In this document: piece after piece, positions 22,756 to 34,575 of the stretch
Layout: the number at the start of each line of letters is the position of its first letter
Position numbering within the stretch: position 1 is the first letter of the stretch
Assembly: GCA_027186245.1 (NCBI GenBank)
Contig: CP114492.1
Coordinates: forward strand, 5,964,501 to 6,028,500
Direction: 5' to 3'
Origin: Coriaria nepalensis
Taxonomy: Eukaryota > Streptophyta > Magnoliopsida > Cucurbitales > Coriariaceae
DNA length: 64,000 nucleotides
Notes under the pieces: generated by a model
What the model was told of the DNA's origin: nothing
Seen by the model: the letters and a program-made list of their open reading frames with translations, nothing else
Database searches by the model: none
Made by a program: the position numbers and the translations under genes

Positions 22756-24762
22756 ATGCTAAACGTCAAGAAATTTCTGTCTTTTATCCGAACAATTACG
22801 ACTTATAATCAGAATTTCGCAGCCAATTCTCTTCCAACCTCTACTCTGCTACTAAATTCTTGCTCAGAATCCTACCCCAATGATAGAATATACCTCAGCA
22901 ATCGAAGAATCGATAATCTGATAAACAGTTTAGGGGACCTAAATTCTGCCCTCAACTTGTTCTACGAAATGCCCTTTCGTGACGTTGTTTCTTTCAACTT
23001 GATGATTTCTGGGTACGCTCGTTATGGGCTCAGAGAACAGGCGTTTAAGCTATACTCCCAAATGGTGATGGAAGGATTTAGAGAAAGTGGGTCAACGTTT
23101 TCTTCGGTTTTGAGTATTTGCAGCGACGCTGAACTTTTCAGAGAAGGAATTCAAGTTCATTGCAGGGTTGTTTTCTTTGGATTTAGCTCGAATTTATTTG
23201 TGGGAAGTTCCATTATTGATCTTTATATGCGAATGGGACTTGATAAGTTTGCCATGAAGGTGTTTGATGAAATGCCTGAGAAAAATTTAGCTGTATGGAA
23301 TTTGACGTTACGTGGGTTTTGTGAATTGGGTTTATTGGACGCGATGTTAAGATTGTACTCTAAAATGAAGTTGGAAGATTTGACGCAAAATGGGCTTACT
23401 TTTTGTTATTTGATTCGTGGATGTGGTAATGGGAGGTTTATAGAGGAAGGAAGGCAACTCCACTGCCAAGCTCTTAAAGTCGGTTTAACAGAATCAAATA
23501 TTTTTGTTACAAATTGTTTGGTGGATTTTTACTCTAATTGTAGAAGACTAATTGATGCAAAAAGAGCATTTGATTGCATTCATGTAAAGGATGTGATTTC
23601 TTGGAATTCAATTGTTGCAGTTTTTGCAGATAATGGTTGCTTTTTGGAAAGTCTTGAATTGCTTTCTCGAATGCAGTTTTGGGGGAAAAGGCCTTCTATC
23701 CGTTCATTAATGGCATTTCTTAATTTATCTAGTCAGATCAGGAATATTCACTTTGGACAACAAGTTCATTCTTATGCTTTGAAGCTCGGTTTTGATAATC
23801 AAAGTTCTCACATCCAATCGGGATTGATCAATATGTACGGGAAATGCAAGGAAATTGATAGCTCAATTGCAATTTACAAGACCATTTCTGTCAAAACTTT
23901 GGAGTGTTGTAATTCCTTAATGACTTCTTTGCTTCATTGTGGGCTCATTGAAGATGTGGTAGAGATGTTTCATTTGTTGTTGGATCAGAGAATTGGATTT
24001 GATGAAATTACTTTATCCACGACATTAAAAGCATTATCACTATCTACTTCTACAAGTCTATCCAGCTGCAAATCGATCCATTCCTGTGCTATGAAATCTG
24101 GGTTTGAATCTAATGTTTCTGTTTCATCTTCTTTAATGGAAGCGTATTCAAGAACTGGTCATATAGAGCTATCTCGCCATATTTTTGAGGAGATTTCTTC
24201 ACCGAATGTAATTTGTTACACTTCAATCATTAATGGATATGCCCGGAATGGAAACGGGAAAGAATGTCTGGAAATGCTTTATATCATGATAGAAAAAGGT
24301 TTGATACCGGATAAAGTGACGTTCTTATGCGCATTAAATGGGTGTAACCATTCAGGATTGGTTGATGAAGGGAAGTTTGTGTTTGAACTGATGAGAAAAT
24401 GGTATGGGTTTCATCCGGATCATGAGCATTATTCATGTCTTATAGATCTTTTAGGCCGAGCCGGACTGTTAAATGAAGCCGAAGAGTTGGTTCAAAAGGA
24501 ACCTGAAAAGGATGATTGGGTGATATGGACCTCGATTTTAAGAAGTTGTAGGATCCATGGGAATGTACTAATGGGAAGAAGAGCAGTGAAAAAATTGATA
24601 GATCTTGAATTGGACAATCCTGCAATTTATTTGCAAGCTTCAAATTTCTATTCCGAAATTGGGGATTTTAAAACCTCGGAAAAACTTAGAGAGCCTGCTA
24701 TGGATAAAAAAGGGTGGAGAGAGATTGGTCATAGTTTAGTTGAGGTAGAAACTACTTGTTAA
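22756..24762 (+). CDS. PLS/E-type pentatricopeptide repeat protein
   Basis: A complete intronless gene of 668 residues. The frame is open a little upstream, but the first ATG in frame is at 22756. The first roughly 45 residues (MLNVKKFLSFIRTITTYNQN...) are basic and Ser/Thr-rich, fitting an organelle-targeting peptide. About fifteen tandem PPR motifs of the P, L and S types follow, for example DVVSFNLMISGYARYGLREQ, NLAVWNLTLRGFCELG and DVISWNSIVAVFADNG. The end (DDWVIWTSILRSCRIHGN and then GWREIGHSLVEVE) is an E-type tail without a DYW deaminase. Such proteins select sites for C-to-U RNA editing or processing in mitochondria or chloroplasts. The exact orthologue is not assigned. Confidence 0.93.
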   Translation: MLNVKKFLSFIRTITTYNQNFAANSLPTSTLLLNSCSESYPNDRIYLSNRRIDNLINSLGDLNSALNLFYEMPFRDVVSFNLMISGYARYGLREQAFKLYSQMVMEGFRESGSTFSSVLSICSDAELFREGIQVHCRVVFFGFSSNLFVGSSIIDLYMRMGLDKFAMKVFDEMPEKNLAVWNLTLRGFCELGLLDAMLRLYSKMKLEDLTQNGLTFCYLIRGCGNGRFIEEGRQLHCQALKVGLTESNIFVTNCLVDFYSNCRRLIDAKRAFDCIHVKDVISWNSIVAVFADNGCFLESLELLSRMQFWGKRPSIRSLMAFLNLSSQIRNIHFGQQVHSYALKLGFDNQSSHIQSGLINMYGKCKEIDSSIAIYKTISVKTLECCNSLMTSLLHCGLIEDVVEMFHLLLDQRIGFDEITLSTTLKALSLSTSTSLSSCKSIHSCAMKSGFESNVSVSSSLMEAYSRTGHIELSRHIFEEISSPNVICYTSIINGYARNGNGKECLEMLYIMIEKGLIPDKVTFLCALNGCNHSGLVDEGKFVFELMRKWYGFHPDHEHYSCLIDLLGRAGLLNEAEELVQKEPEKDDWVIWTSILRSCRIHGNVLMGRRAVKKLIDLELDNPAIYLQASNFYSEIGDFKTSEKLREPAMDKKGWREIGHSLVEVETTC

Positions 24763-25548
24763 AAAGGTAGCTGCTCCAACCTTGAAGTTCCAAAAATGAT
24801 AACTGATTCATGGTGGGTTTTTCAATCTCTATTTGCATGAAGTTGAGCCTTGCTGATGAAGTCTACAAGTGGTGAGGTTTCTTTTGCTTGAAGTGGACAA
24901 GGTAACAAAAATTGGGGGGATCTATTATTGCATTTATTTATTTGTTCCAACTAACTAATTGACCCTTTATTTTCTCTCTTTTGTTTACTCAAGGAATTTG
25001 TTATAATTTTATTGTGTTCAATGTGAACGGGGATCTTAGGAGATTATTTTTGTTAGTTAAAAAAAGGGTTGCTTGCGAACCCCATCCCAACTGTAGCTCA
25101 ATTGCAGATTGTCCCCTTTTACTATATAAAAAAAAAAAAAAAACACTACCTCTAATGTCATGATCTTATTTAAAAGTCAAGATTTAAAAAGATAAGTTGG
25201 TTGAATACATATATGCATATACTTTCTACTGTATAAGGGCTCATATGCAATTACTATATGGGGTTCAAGGTAATTTTGTGCAATTTACTCTCGACAAAAT
25301 TTGTAGGAAGTAGTTTAAGTTTCCTGCAAAGAGGGAATGTACAGGACTGGAAGAGAAATATAAAAGCTACAAGCACTAGAAATAGTGAAATTTTTAGTCC
25401 CTGTTTGAAGAGTAAAGCAACGAACTTGAAATTTCTGCCTTGTACTTTAAGTGTAGGCTTGTTTGAAATATGTGACCACTTCATCTACTTTGAAGCCAAG
25501 CCAATATACCCCACTAGAAAAGACCTTTATTCTAAACTAATTCCCTCA
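24763..25548. other. 3' region of the PPR gene and spacer to the polygalacturonase
   Basis: There is no further gene. Two long frames on opposite strands at 25254-25581 overlap each other and show no domain. Confidence 0.4.
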
Positions 25549-25555
25549 TATAAAT
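25549..25555 (+). promoter_or_regulatory. TATA box candidate of the first polygalacturonase gene
   Basis: TATAAAT lies about 100 bases before the ATG at 25655. An A-rich leader follows. It is assigned by position only. Confidence 0.4.
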
Positions 25556-25654
25556 TGCTTGCATGTGATTATTGGATTTAAACAAATCAAAATCATAAAA
25601 CTGTCAGAACAGAAATAGACAAAAGAAAAAAGAAAAAACAAAGTATTCTAAAAG

Positions 25655-28600
25655 ATGGATAAGTTCTTTCTGGTTTCTTTTCTTGGAATGCTGATTATGG
25701 GTTATGTAGTTTCAGCAGATGAATTTGGTATGCTTGAAGAACTGGGAAGTATGGATATTGAAGACTATGAGGTTGAACCTTACTTGATTCCTCCATGGAG
25801 AAGTGAACGTGGTAGTAAAGTTCTTGTAAATGTGGATAGCTTTGGTGCAATTGGAGATGGAGTTTCTGATGATACCCAGGTAAAAATCATCAGTAACTTA
25901 TTATTTCATCCAGGATATATATTTGATTCATTTCAAATTCATCAGTTACTTCATTTCAATTTAAGTTCCATGTTTTAAATTTGGAGTCAATATAGTCTTT
26001 ACAAAATGAGAAAACTCAAGTCATTCAGAATTACATTTTCACTACAAACGAGGATTTTCAATTCATAGAAATAATGTAGCTGGATCCATCACTTTTGATT
26101 TCAAAATGCCCTCTAAACCTCCCACTTGGTAGTTCAATGAAACAAGTAGTAGTTAATGTATGCTAAACAATGGAATTCAATTTATTACAACATTTCTCAG
26201 CTTCACCTGAACAATGAATTTGGACTTAGAGCTCAATTTGATAAAATTATTTTATCAACAAATAAGTATCTTCATCAACTTGTCCAAACACGCAGATTAA
26301 GATCTTTTTATACTAATGGTAATCATTGGCCAAACACTGAAATATGGCAATGACTGTGTTCTTGATCTTGCAGATCATAAACTCCTTAAATATTATTATG
26401 AGACCCAATTGCAACTGTGTTTGCGTCACTTATTCTTTTGATAATGAAATTATTATCAGGCTTTCCAAACGGCATGGAGTGTTGCTTGTTCTACGGCAAA
26501 ATCGGTTTTCCTGGTGCCACAAGGACGTGACTATCTAGTAAACGCTACAAAGTTTAAAGGGCCCTGTGCAGACAAGCTAATCATCCAGGTAAAAACATAT
26601 GAGCCAACATTAACAATTTAAGGTTCATTAAATACTACTTTTGAAACTCCATTTTGGGTCTGACATCCAGTTTGAGCCTACAACACTCCAATTTACACTG
26701 TAACCAAACTGATTACAATTTACTCGATCTCCATTTTCAAATGCTTGAACCGATTGGATCCTGAAGTATTTATTAATCTGCAAAACACATTTTGCTTCAT
26801 TAGAAATGAACTAAGTACAAGGGAGTGTAATCATTCTTGCTATAATCTCTCCTTTTTCATGGGCACAGATTGATGGAAAAATAGTGGCCCCAAGTGAACC
26901 TGCAAATTGGGACCCACAGTTGTCCCGACTGTGGCTGGATTTTTCTAAACTAAACAGGGTTGCTTTCCAAGGAAATGGAGTTATCGATGGTTCTGGCAGC
27001 AAATGGTGGTCATCATCTTGCAAAAAGAACAAGACAAATGTAGTTCATAAATTCATCCAAAAAAAAAAAAAACATTTTTATTGTTATTGAACCAGTACTT
27101 TTAATTCAAACAAATAACATATCTTCTTTTTCCTTTTTACAGCCTTGCAGAGGGGCACCAACCGTAAGGATCCCTATCTCTTCTTTAATGAAAACAATAA
27201 TTCGAGAACATGAAAAAAGTTCAACGCAATTAATAACTTGAATTTCTTTTCATTGCAGGCATTTAGCATAGACTCAAGCAGGGCTATAAAGGTTCAAGGC
27301 ATCACTATCCAAAATGCTCAACAAATGCATTTTGTTATTTCCAAGTGTGATTTGGTGAGGATTAATAAAGTACAAGTCTCGGCTCCAGAGGATAGTCCTA
27401 ACACTGATGGAATCCATATCACTGCATCGACTGATGTTGTTATCCAAGACAGCAAAATTGGAACAGGTCCTTAAACTTGTCCATATCATTATCTGTTATT
27501 CTCCTTTTTACATAATACTAAGGTTTGAAAAATAAATTAACATATACTTGTTTCCTGATATTTTCTGGTCATATTTGCACAGAAAATAAATCATTCATTC
27601 TATGTTTTTTTTCAACCAGATTTGCTGTTTTGAAATAAACTCTCCCAAACAGCCTTTTTAAGTATAAGCATTTTTTCACAAGGTAAAACGCATGATATAT
27701 GAGGTAGGAGTTTAGGTGAAGTTGTTGCTCCTCATTGTGATTTGTATATGATATTCAGGAGATGATTGCATCTCTATTGTCAATGCTAGCTCCGGCATCA
27801 AGATGAAGAGACTATATTGTGGGCCCGGTCATGGAATCAGGTATTTTTATGCCCCCATACCCTGAACACCCCCCCCCCCCCTCTCCCAAGGAAGGAAAAA
27901 GAACAAAAAAAAAAAAGGTAAAGAACATGGTAGTCCTCTTAACTCTACAGTATTATAACAAGAATTTCTGCATTGTATATTCTTGTTTGGTTGCAAATTA
28001 TTCGCTACTTAGCATTGGAAGCCTTGGGAAAGACAACTCAACGGGCATAGTGACAAAGGTGGTCTTGGATACCGCATTCCTCAAGGGGACAGCCAATGGT
28101 CTGAGGATTAAAACCTGGCAGGTAAATTTTTCTTATTTTAATAAAAAAATTGTTATATATGCCTATGGCAAGTACAACATGCTTGTATATGCAAAACATA
28201 AAATTCAACTAGCTTATAAGTTTCTCAACTGCAAATCTCATTACTAATATGTTCATTTTTCTGTGGTTAAGGGAGGTTTGGGTTATGTTCGTGGCATACG
28301 TTTTGAAAATGTACAGATGGAAGACGTGGAAAATCCTATCATTATAGATCAATTTTATTGCGACTCTCCAACTGCTTGTCAAACTCAGGTAAAGAATCCC
28401 AAAAGCACATTCCATATTTCTAAGTTCTCCACCATTTAAGGTTTATTTGATTCAACATTTGAATCTCCACCATCTATGGTTGAGAGTTTGAAACTCTGAT
28501 TTCTTGGCATATTGTATTTTCTTTCTTTTGTAAATTGATTGAATTTTTTTTCGTAAAGTGATTGGAGTAAAGAAAAACCTCATGCTGATAAAATTAAAAC

Positions 28601-28967
28601 CCTCAACTCTCATTAAATTGTTTCCATTTTGCCTTAGGCAGCAGCAGTTAAAATAAGCCAAATAATGTACCGAAACATAAGTGGGTCAACAAAGAGCGAA
28701 AAGGCGATGAAATTTGCTTGTAGTGACACAGTTCCTTGTAGTAGCATAGTCCTAAGCAATATCAACTTAGACAAGAAAGATGGCTCAGTAGAGACCTATT
28801 GCCACTCTGCACAAGGATTTGGATACGGAGTTATTCACCCCTCGGCAGATTGCTTAACTTCAACTGACAAGGAGGAAGACCCCATTGCTGTGAACCAGAA
28901 TGAGAATCAGAAGCTTCCAGGACTTCTTACAAGTGAAGAGGTGATTATCGATCACACTGAGCTATGA
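25655..28967 (+). CDS. Polygalacturonase (GH28), At1g80170-like, nine exons
   Basis: A secreted pectin hydrolase of the plant GH28 family. Exons: 25655-25879, 26460-26588, 26869-27039, 27143-27163, 27259-27466, 27759-27840, 28013-28121, 28272-28388 and 28638-28967. All junctions are GT-AG and the sum is 1392 nt, giving 463 residues. The N-terminus is a signal peptide (FFLVSFLGMLIMGYVVSA). The four GH28 signatures are intact: NTDG (about 230-233), GDDC (252-255), GHGIS (275-279) and RIK (310-312). The enzyme cleaves homogalacturonan in the cell wall. A 21-nt exon codes PCRGAPT. The clade call (probable polygalacturonase At1g80170) is from memory. A copia relic begins less than 400 bp downstream. 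Confidence 0.93.
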
Positions 28968-29344
28968 GGTTTCGAATTATTGGGTTTTTATAGGCATTAT
29001 AAAAATAAGGTAACTGTGTGTATTGTAGTGTCTAAAGCTAAAGTGGTGGGTAGGAAGTGGTAGAGGGGTTTTCGTGGAGAAGGATCTGGGGTGGATCAGT
29101 TTAGATTATTAAAGGAATTGATAATATTTTATATTTTTACAGATGTATACTGAAAAAAGCAGTGAAGCTATTTCTGAGAAAATAGACAGCTGCATACATT
29201 TTAATTTATAGGTGAAACAAATTATACGATCTTTTGACGAGGAAGGATTCCATGCTGTTTTTCATTATGCCGCCTTTTATCCCGGTTATTTAACCATGGT
29301 CCTTTATTCTAATTCAAGGGATGGAAGCAAGAAATGCTACGTGT
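28968..29344. other. 3' region of the polygalacturonase gene
   Basis: This is probably the 3' UTR and a short spacer. The sequence to the right becomes the LTR of a minus-strand copia relic. Confidence 0.4.
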
Positions 29345-30013
29345 CATAGATAATATAAACCTAGAAATTTATTTTATGTCTCAATATGTACAGTAAGGCC
29401 AGCTTTTTACATAGGCTGTATAAAACCCTAGAAGAAATACATTAGAATCCCTATAATTAAGGAACTAAGAAAAGCAGCCAATAATAATCAAGCTAAAATA
29501 TGTGCTAACAAAATATGAAAGTGATATCTTCCTATGTAGATAAATAAAGCCTATGTTCTTAGTTCCAACTTACTAACAAGTCTCTGAAATATGTGACTAG
29601 CCAATCCTTTTATTAATACATATGCTAGCTATTATCCTTAAGTCGATGAGTATGGTGTGCATATCAATCCGCTATCCAAGCTTCTCTTTATGTCCATCAA
29701 CTTCCACTTGCTTGGTTTGATCACGTTGTACTGGATTATTTGCTATATTGATGATTCACTTGTTATCATAGTACAATTTCATTGGTTTCTCTGCCGAATT
29801 TTGAGATCGTTCAATTTTATTTCCACCATAATAATTCACAAAATCTTAAGGCCCATAGCACGAAACTTGGCTTTTGCACTTGATCTTGCAACTACTGGCT
29901 ACTTTTCACTCCTCCATGCGATTAAGTTCCCATTAAGGAAAGTACAGTAACTTGAGATTGATCTTCTGCTTGAAATTGATCTTACATAATCACAATCTAT
30001 GTACACTTCTAAA
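29345..30013 (-). mobile_element. 3' part of an older Ty1/copia element (RNase H end and LTR)
   Basis: On the minus strand the frame from 30013 downward reads LEVYIDCDYVRSISSRRSIS, then YCTFLNGNLIAWRSEK, then PVVARSSAKAKFRAMG. That is the copia RNase H domain, with stops. It continues leftward into an LTR-like stretch that starts TGTTAGCACAT (about 29513) and runs to about 29345. The sequence is interrupted exactly at 30013 by another copia element; its upstream half resumes at 34576. Both halves are on the minus strand and read in the right order. Confidence 0.8.
30009..30013 (+). repeat. Target-site duplication, left copy (CTAAA)
   Basis: CTAAA immediately precedes the left LTR (TGTTGGAC, from 30014). 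The same five bases follow the right LTR at 34571-34575. Five-base duplications are normal for LTR retrotransposons. Confidence 0.85.
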
Positions 30014-30241
30014 TGTTGGACTTTTCAACAATGATTAAAGTGAAATTAGTTAAAGACTCAAGCTCAAAAAATACTTCATAAATATAATTAAACGCATCCC
30101 ATATTGGAAACGGAGAAAGTTCTCAAAACTTTTATAAATGATTGCAAATAACGAGTATTTATAATAATAAATAAAGGCTGAAGTCTAACCAGGACTCGTA
30201 CGCATGCACGTGGCGTGGGCGTAAGGCGCTTTTGGTGCTTA
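30014..30241 (+). repeat. 5' LTR of the inner copia element, truncated
   Basis: It aligns with the first part of the right LTR: TGTTG(G/A)ACTTTTCAACAATG, the ATAATAATAAATAAA stretch and the GTGTGGGCG-like stretch. The match ends near 30241, where protease-like sequence begins. Confidence 0.85.
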
Positions 30242-30244
30242 TTG

Positions 30245-33200
30245 TCCAAGAAAAATGTTCAAGGATGGTGGTACGATACTTGTGTAACTGTGAATGTTTC
30301 CTATGACAAATCACTGTTCAAGACTTTTGATGAAGTTGGAAATGGATAAGAGATTCAAATGGAAAATAAAGGTTGTTCCAAGATAATTGACAAAGGAAGC
30401 ATTGAAGTTGTCTTCACTTCTGATAGAAAAATCACTCTAGCAAATGTCTTGTATGTTCCTGATATGAATCAGAACCTTATTAGTGGTGATTTGTTAGGAA
30501 AACCTGAGAATCAAATCTGTTTATGATTCCAGGAAATTGATTTTTGTCAAAAAAATGGATCTTTCATTGAAAAATGGTTATTCTAGTGATGGGATAGTGA
30601 AACTATTTACTATGACAATAATACTAATAATAAGAATGCTAGTAGTTGCTTATATAATTGATTCAAATTATGTTTCATTATGGCATGGTAGACTTGCACA
30701 TAGGCATTAGCACTATTAACAAAATTATTAAATGTGGCCTAGTATCATGTAACACTAGCAAATTCAAAAAATGTGAAATATGTACAAATCAAAGATGTAA
30801 GAAGTATTTTCAGAGTGTTGAAAGGCTATCTAAACTATTAGATTTATAGTACATAGTGATTTATGTGAATTGAATGACATTTTAACACGATGAGGTAAAA
30901 GATATTTTGTAACTTTTATAGATGATTGTTCTAGATATACTTATGTTTATTTGATTAAATATAAAGATGAGACATTCAATACATTTAAAAATTATAAGGC
31001 CAAAGTTGAAAATCAACTAGGAAGTGATAGGGATGGAGGATATTTCTCAAATGAATTTTCAACATTTTGTGAAGAACATTATACACGAATGTTCTGCCCT
31101 CTTCACACTTCAACAAAATAGCTTAATCGAAAGGAAAAACAAAACATTTCTTGAAATAACTAATGCTATGTTTTTTACTACAAAATTACCTAACAATTTG
31201 TGGGGAGAAGCTATTTTAGGTGCATGTCACATTCTTAATAGGATTCCTTTGAAAAATAGTAAAATTTTCCCATATGAGATGTGAAAATGAAGAAAATCGA
31301 ACATCGGTTATTTCAAAGTGTGGGAGTGTCTTGCTTATTATAAGAACACAAATCCTATAAAGACTAAATTGGGTCCAAGAGCTATAAGGTGTGCATTTGT
31401 TGGTTATGCAACAAATAACAAGGCTTATAGGCTATTAGACTTGAAATCTAATGTAATAATTGAATCTAGAAAAATGGAGTTTTTTTTTTTGAAAACTTAT
31501 TGCCTTTGGATAATAATTCTCAAAACACTACTAACATTGAAAAATCTCAAACAGAGATACCTGTAAGGGTTGTTGAGCAACCATTTGAACCTCGTAAAAG
31601 TCAAAGAGCATGAAAAGCAAAAGAATTGGGATCTGATGAGATTGATTCTCAACTCATTACTTTCTGCCTAATAGAAGGTAATAAAGAAGAGGTCATTAGG
31701 AAATTCCTATAATTCTTCAAATTGAAGATGATCCCAAAACTTATAAGAAAGTTATGTCTTTTAGAGATTCTACTTTTCGGAAAAAAAAATGATAAATTAT
31801 GAGATGGATTTAATTATATCTAACCATACTTGAAAAATAGTTGATTTACCATCCGATTCAAAACCAATAGGGTGTAAGTGGATATTTAAAAGAAAATAAC
31901 ATACCGATGGCACTCTTCAAACCTTTAAGGTTAGATTAGTAGCCAAAGGTTTTAGATAAAAGGAATGTATCAATTATTTCGATACGTATGCACCTGTTGC
32001 TAGAATAACTTCTATTCAAATCTTGTTTGCCTTGGCTTCAATCCATAATCTTTGCATTCATCAAATGGATGTTAAATATGCATTCTTAAATGGTGATCAT
32101 AATGAGGAGGTATATATAGAACAACCGGAAGATTTTGTTCTACCAAGAAATGAATGTAAAGTGTGTAAACTAGTCAAATCATTATATGGTTTGAAGCAAG
32201 CACCAAAGCAATGGAATGAAAAGTTTGATATTGTCATTCTTTCAAATGATTTTAGACATAAAAATGTTGCTAAATGCCAATACTCAAAAATTTGTGATGA
32301 GTATATCATAATTATTTGGCTTTATATCGATGACATGTTAATCTTAAGTGATGACATGAAGTGTGTTATAGAAATGAAGAGGTTTCTGTTGTCCATGTTC
32401 AAGTTTAAAGATTTTGGACAAGTGGATACCATTTTAGGTATCAAGGTGAAGCAAAACTATGGGGGATATACATTAAGTCAATCTCATTATATTGAGAAAG
32501 TGCTTAATAAATTTAGTCGTCTAAAGATTAAGGAGGCAAACACTTTATTTGATTCAAGTATAAAACTTGTTGAGACAAGGGAAGAGCAATGGCTAAACTT
32601 GAATATGCAAGTGCTATAGCAAGTCTCATGTATGTTGCACAGTGCATAAGAGCTGATATAGCATTTGCAGTTAGTAAACTAAGTAGGTTTACTAACAATC
32701 CGAGCGTTGAGCATTAGAAGGTAATTGGTAGAGTTCTTGGTTATCTTAAGAGAACTAATGAACTATGTCTTCATTATTCAAAATTCATAGCTATACTTGA
32801 AGGATATACAGATGCAAGCTAGATATTAAGTGTAGGAGATAACAAATCTACTACATATTAGGTATTCACACTTAGAGATGGTGTTGTTTCTTGTGGTTCC
32901 AAGAAACAAACATGCATCACCCACTCAACCATGAAGTCCGAGCTTATTACTTTATCAACAATTAGGAAAGAGGCTGAGCGGTTAAGAAATCTTATTTTAA
33001 ATATTCCATTTACTTCAAAATAATCTATTATATTTATATATTGTGATAGTCAAGCCACCTTATCTCGAGCATACAACAAAGTGTATAATGGGAAGTCAAG
33101 ACATTAATCTTAGACATGATTATGTGAGAATTAATTCAAATTGGAAACCATCACATATGTGAGATCAAATGAAAATTTGGTAGATCATTTTACTAAACCT

Positions 33201-33262
33201 CTTTCAAGAAAATTGGTTAAGTCTATATCTAAAGGGATAAAATTAAGACTCTTGAGATAAAA
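30245..33262 (+). pseudogene. Copia pol relic: protease, integrase, reverse transcriptase, RNase H
   Basis: Segments in order: protease/pre-integrase pieces (SLFKTFDEVGN, ITLANVLYVPDMNQNLIS, LWHGRLAH); integrase core pieces (FVTFIDDCSRYTYVYLIKYK near 30910 and LPNNLWGEAILGACHILNRI at about 31190-31250); the GKAYRLLDLKSN-like end of integrase; reverse transcriptase (QMDVKYAFLNGD, SLYGLKQAPKQWN, catalytic LYIDDMLI near 32320); RNase H (SKKQTCITHSTMKSELI near 32900); and the tail FTKPLSRKLV near 33190. Stops and frameshifts occur throughout. The longest intact piece, 32023-32619, is the reverse transcriptase. The order INT before RT identifies Ty1/copia. Confidence 0.9.
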
Positions 33263-33858
33263 AATTCAACAATGATGGCAATCCAACTTAACACTAGGAA
33301 ATGACTAGTATTAAGTTCAAAGGGTAAAAACAAATCATTGATAAGTGGATAGTATTGCAACACTAGACCAATGGAGCACTATCTGAGATGTATAGTGCTA
33401 GTTGTTACGATCGAGAGTTAAGTTTGCCAAACTCTTACTGAAGTTTAGTCTACGTAACAAGTATTTTAAATGTAATAAAGATATTGAAAAAACTTCACCG
33501 ATACGAATTTAGAGGTGGTGCCGCCTCTCATAAGAATTGGAGTTTTTCTTAAGAAAGTTCATGAACAGGATGAGCATAAGGCCATAATAATGTTAAGTGA
33601 GATATATCTAGAATATATGAACTATGAATATCTATGTGTGTGGTATCTCCGATTTTGTCAAATATGAATAATTGGTTCAAAGCTTTAAGCTATCCGAGAT
33701 TTCGAGTGAACTTTGTGACACTTAAGATTTCGACAGAACTTTGTGACACTTACACTAAGGTAAAGTTGAAATTGAAATATTCTTTATTTTATGCATATGC
33801 ACCATTTTAAAAAATTCTGACATGTTAAGTTTCATTTACACTTTAACTAGTGGGGGAT

Positions 33859-34570
33859 TGTTGAACTTTTCAACAATGGTTAAGTGAAATGAATTAAAAG
33901 CCCAAGTCCAAAAAATGCTTCATAAATGCATACACATTGGAAAGGAAGAAAGTTCTCAAAGCATTTATAAGTGATTGCAAATAATGAGTATTTATAATAA
34001 TAAATAAATGATGAGGTCTGACCGGGACTCGCACGCGCGCACATGGTGTGGGCGTGAGATGTTTTTGGCACTTATGAAGTGCACTTGGCACTTTGCATGT
34101 TTTCAACGTGGCGGCCGGTCGCCACGCACAATGGTTGACCGATTTTATTTTACTGTTTTAATTAAACGGATGACAATTTAAATGGTTAGTTACCATTGGA
34201 GTTTGAATTCCAAAAATTCAAATATGTGGACGTTAAAATAGTGTAAGTGTTATTCCAAGGAGTGTGACTATTTGTGAAATAGTATATTATTTCACGAACA
34301 GATACCAACTTTGCTTACAAATATGATAAATCTGGAGAGAAGAAAAATAAATTTTTTCTTCTACCCATTTTTCTCACTATCAGAAACTATATATATACCT
34401 ATATTCCAAAACAAAGTTTCACTGTTGTTTATGAGATTTTGTAAACGCTTGTCATATCTCGAAAATTATTTTCACAGTAACCTACAAGCAATCTGGAAAG
34501 GTAAAAATATTAGTTTTTGCAAAATATATCTATTTTGTGTTTCAAATCTTGATTGATAAATTTATCAACA
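33859..34570 (+). repeat. 3' LTR of the inner copia element (712 bp)
   Basis: It begins TGTTGAAC just after the purine tract and ends TTATCAACA, with TGTTGA/TCAACA inverted ends. A 5-base duplication (CTAAA) follows directly. Frames within it on the minus strand (33880-34106) are accidental. Confidence 0.9.
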
Positions 34571-34575
34571 CTAAA
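34571..34575 (+). repeat. Target-site duplication, right copy (CTAAA)
   Basis: The right-hand partner of 30009-30013. On the minus strand the older element reads ...TTTAG|insert|TTTAG.... Confidence 0.85.

Larger units (their letters stand above)
30014..34570 (+). mobile_element. Ty1/copia element inserted into an older copia copy
   Basis: A plus-strand element of 4557 bp bounded by CTAAA duplications. The left LTR (30014 to about 30241) keeps only its first 228 bases. The right LTR is 33859-34570 (712 bp, TGTTGA...TCAACA), preceded by the polypurine tract AGTGGGGGAT. Between them lie protease, integrase, reverse transcriptase and RNase H relics in copia order. The end of the 5' LTR, the primer-binding site and gag are absent, so one deletion seems to run from inside the 5' LTR to near the protease. 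The reading frame has many stops and shifts, so the copy is dead. Confidence 0.9.

Noticed and set aside
25254..25581. Opposed frames of 76 and 107 codons upstream of the polygalacturonase
   Set aside because: They overlap on opposite strands, lie in the promoter region and show no domain.
27819..28247. 142-codon frame with a Pro run
   Set aside because: It runs through an intron C-run and across exon 7 in the polygalacturonase; the spliced model explains it.
33880..34106. Two minus-strand frames in the copia region
   Set aside because: They lie wholly inside the right LTR.
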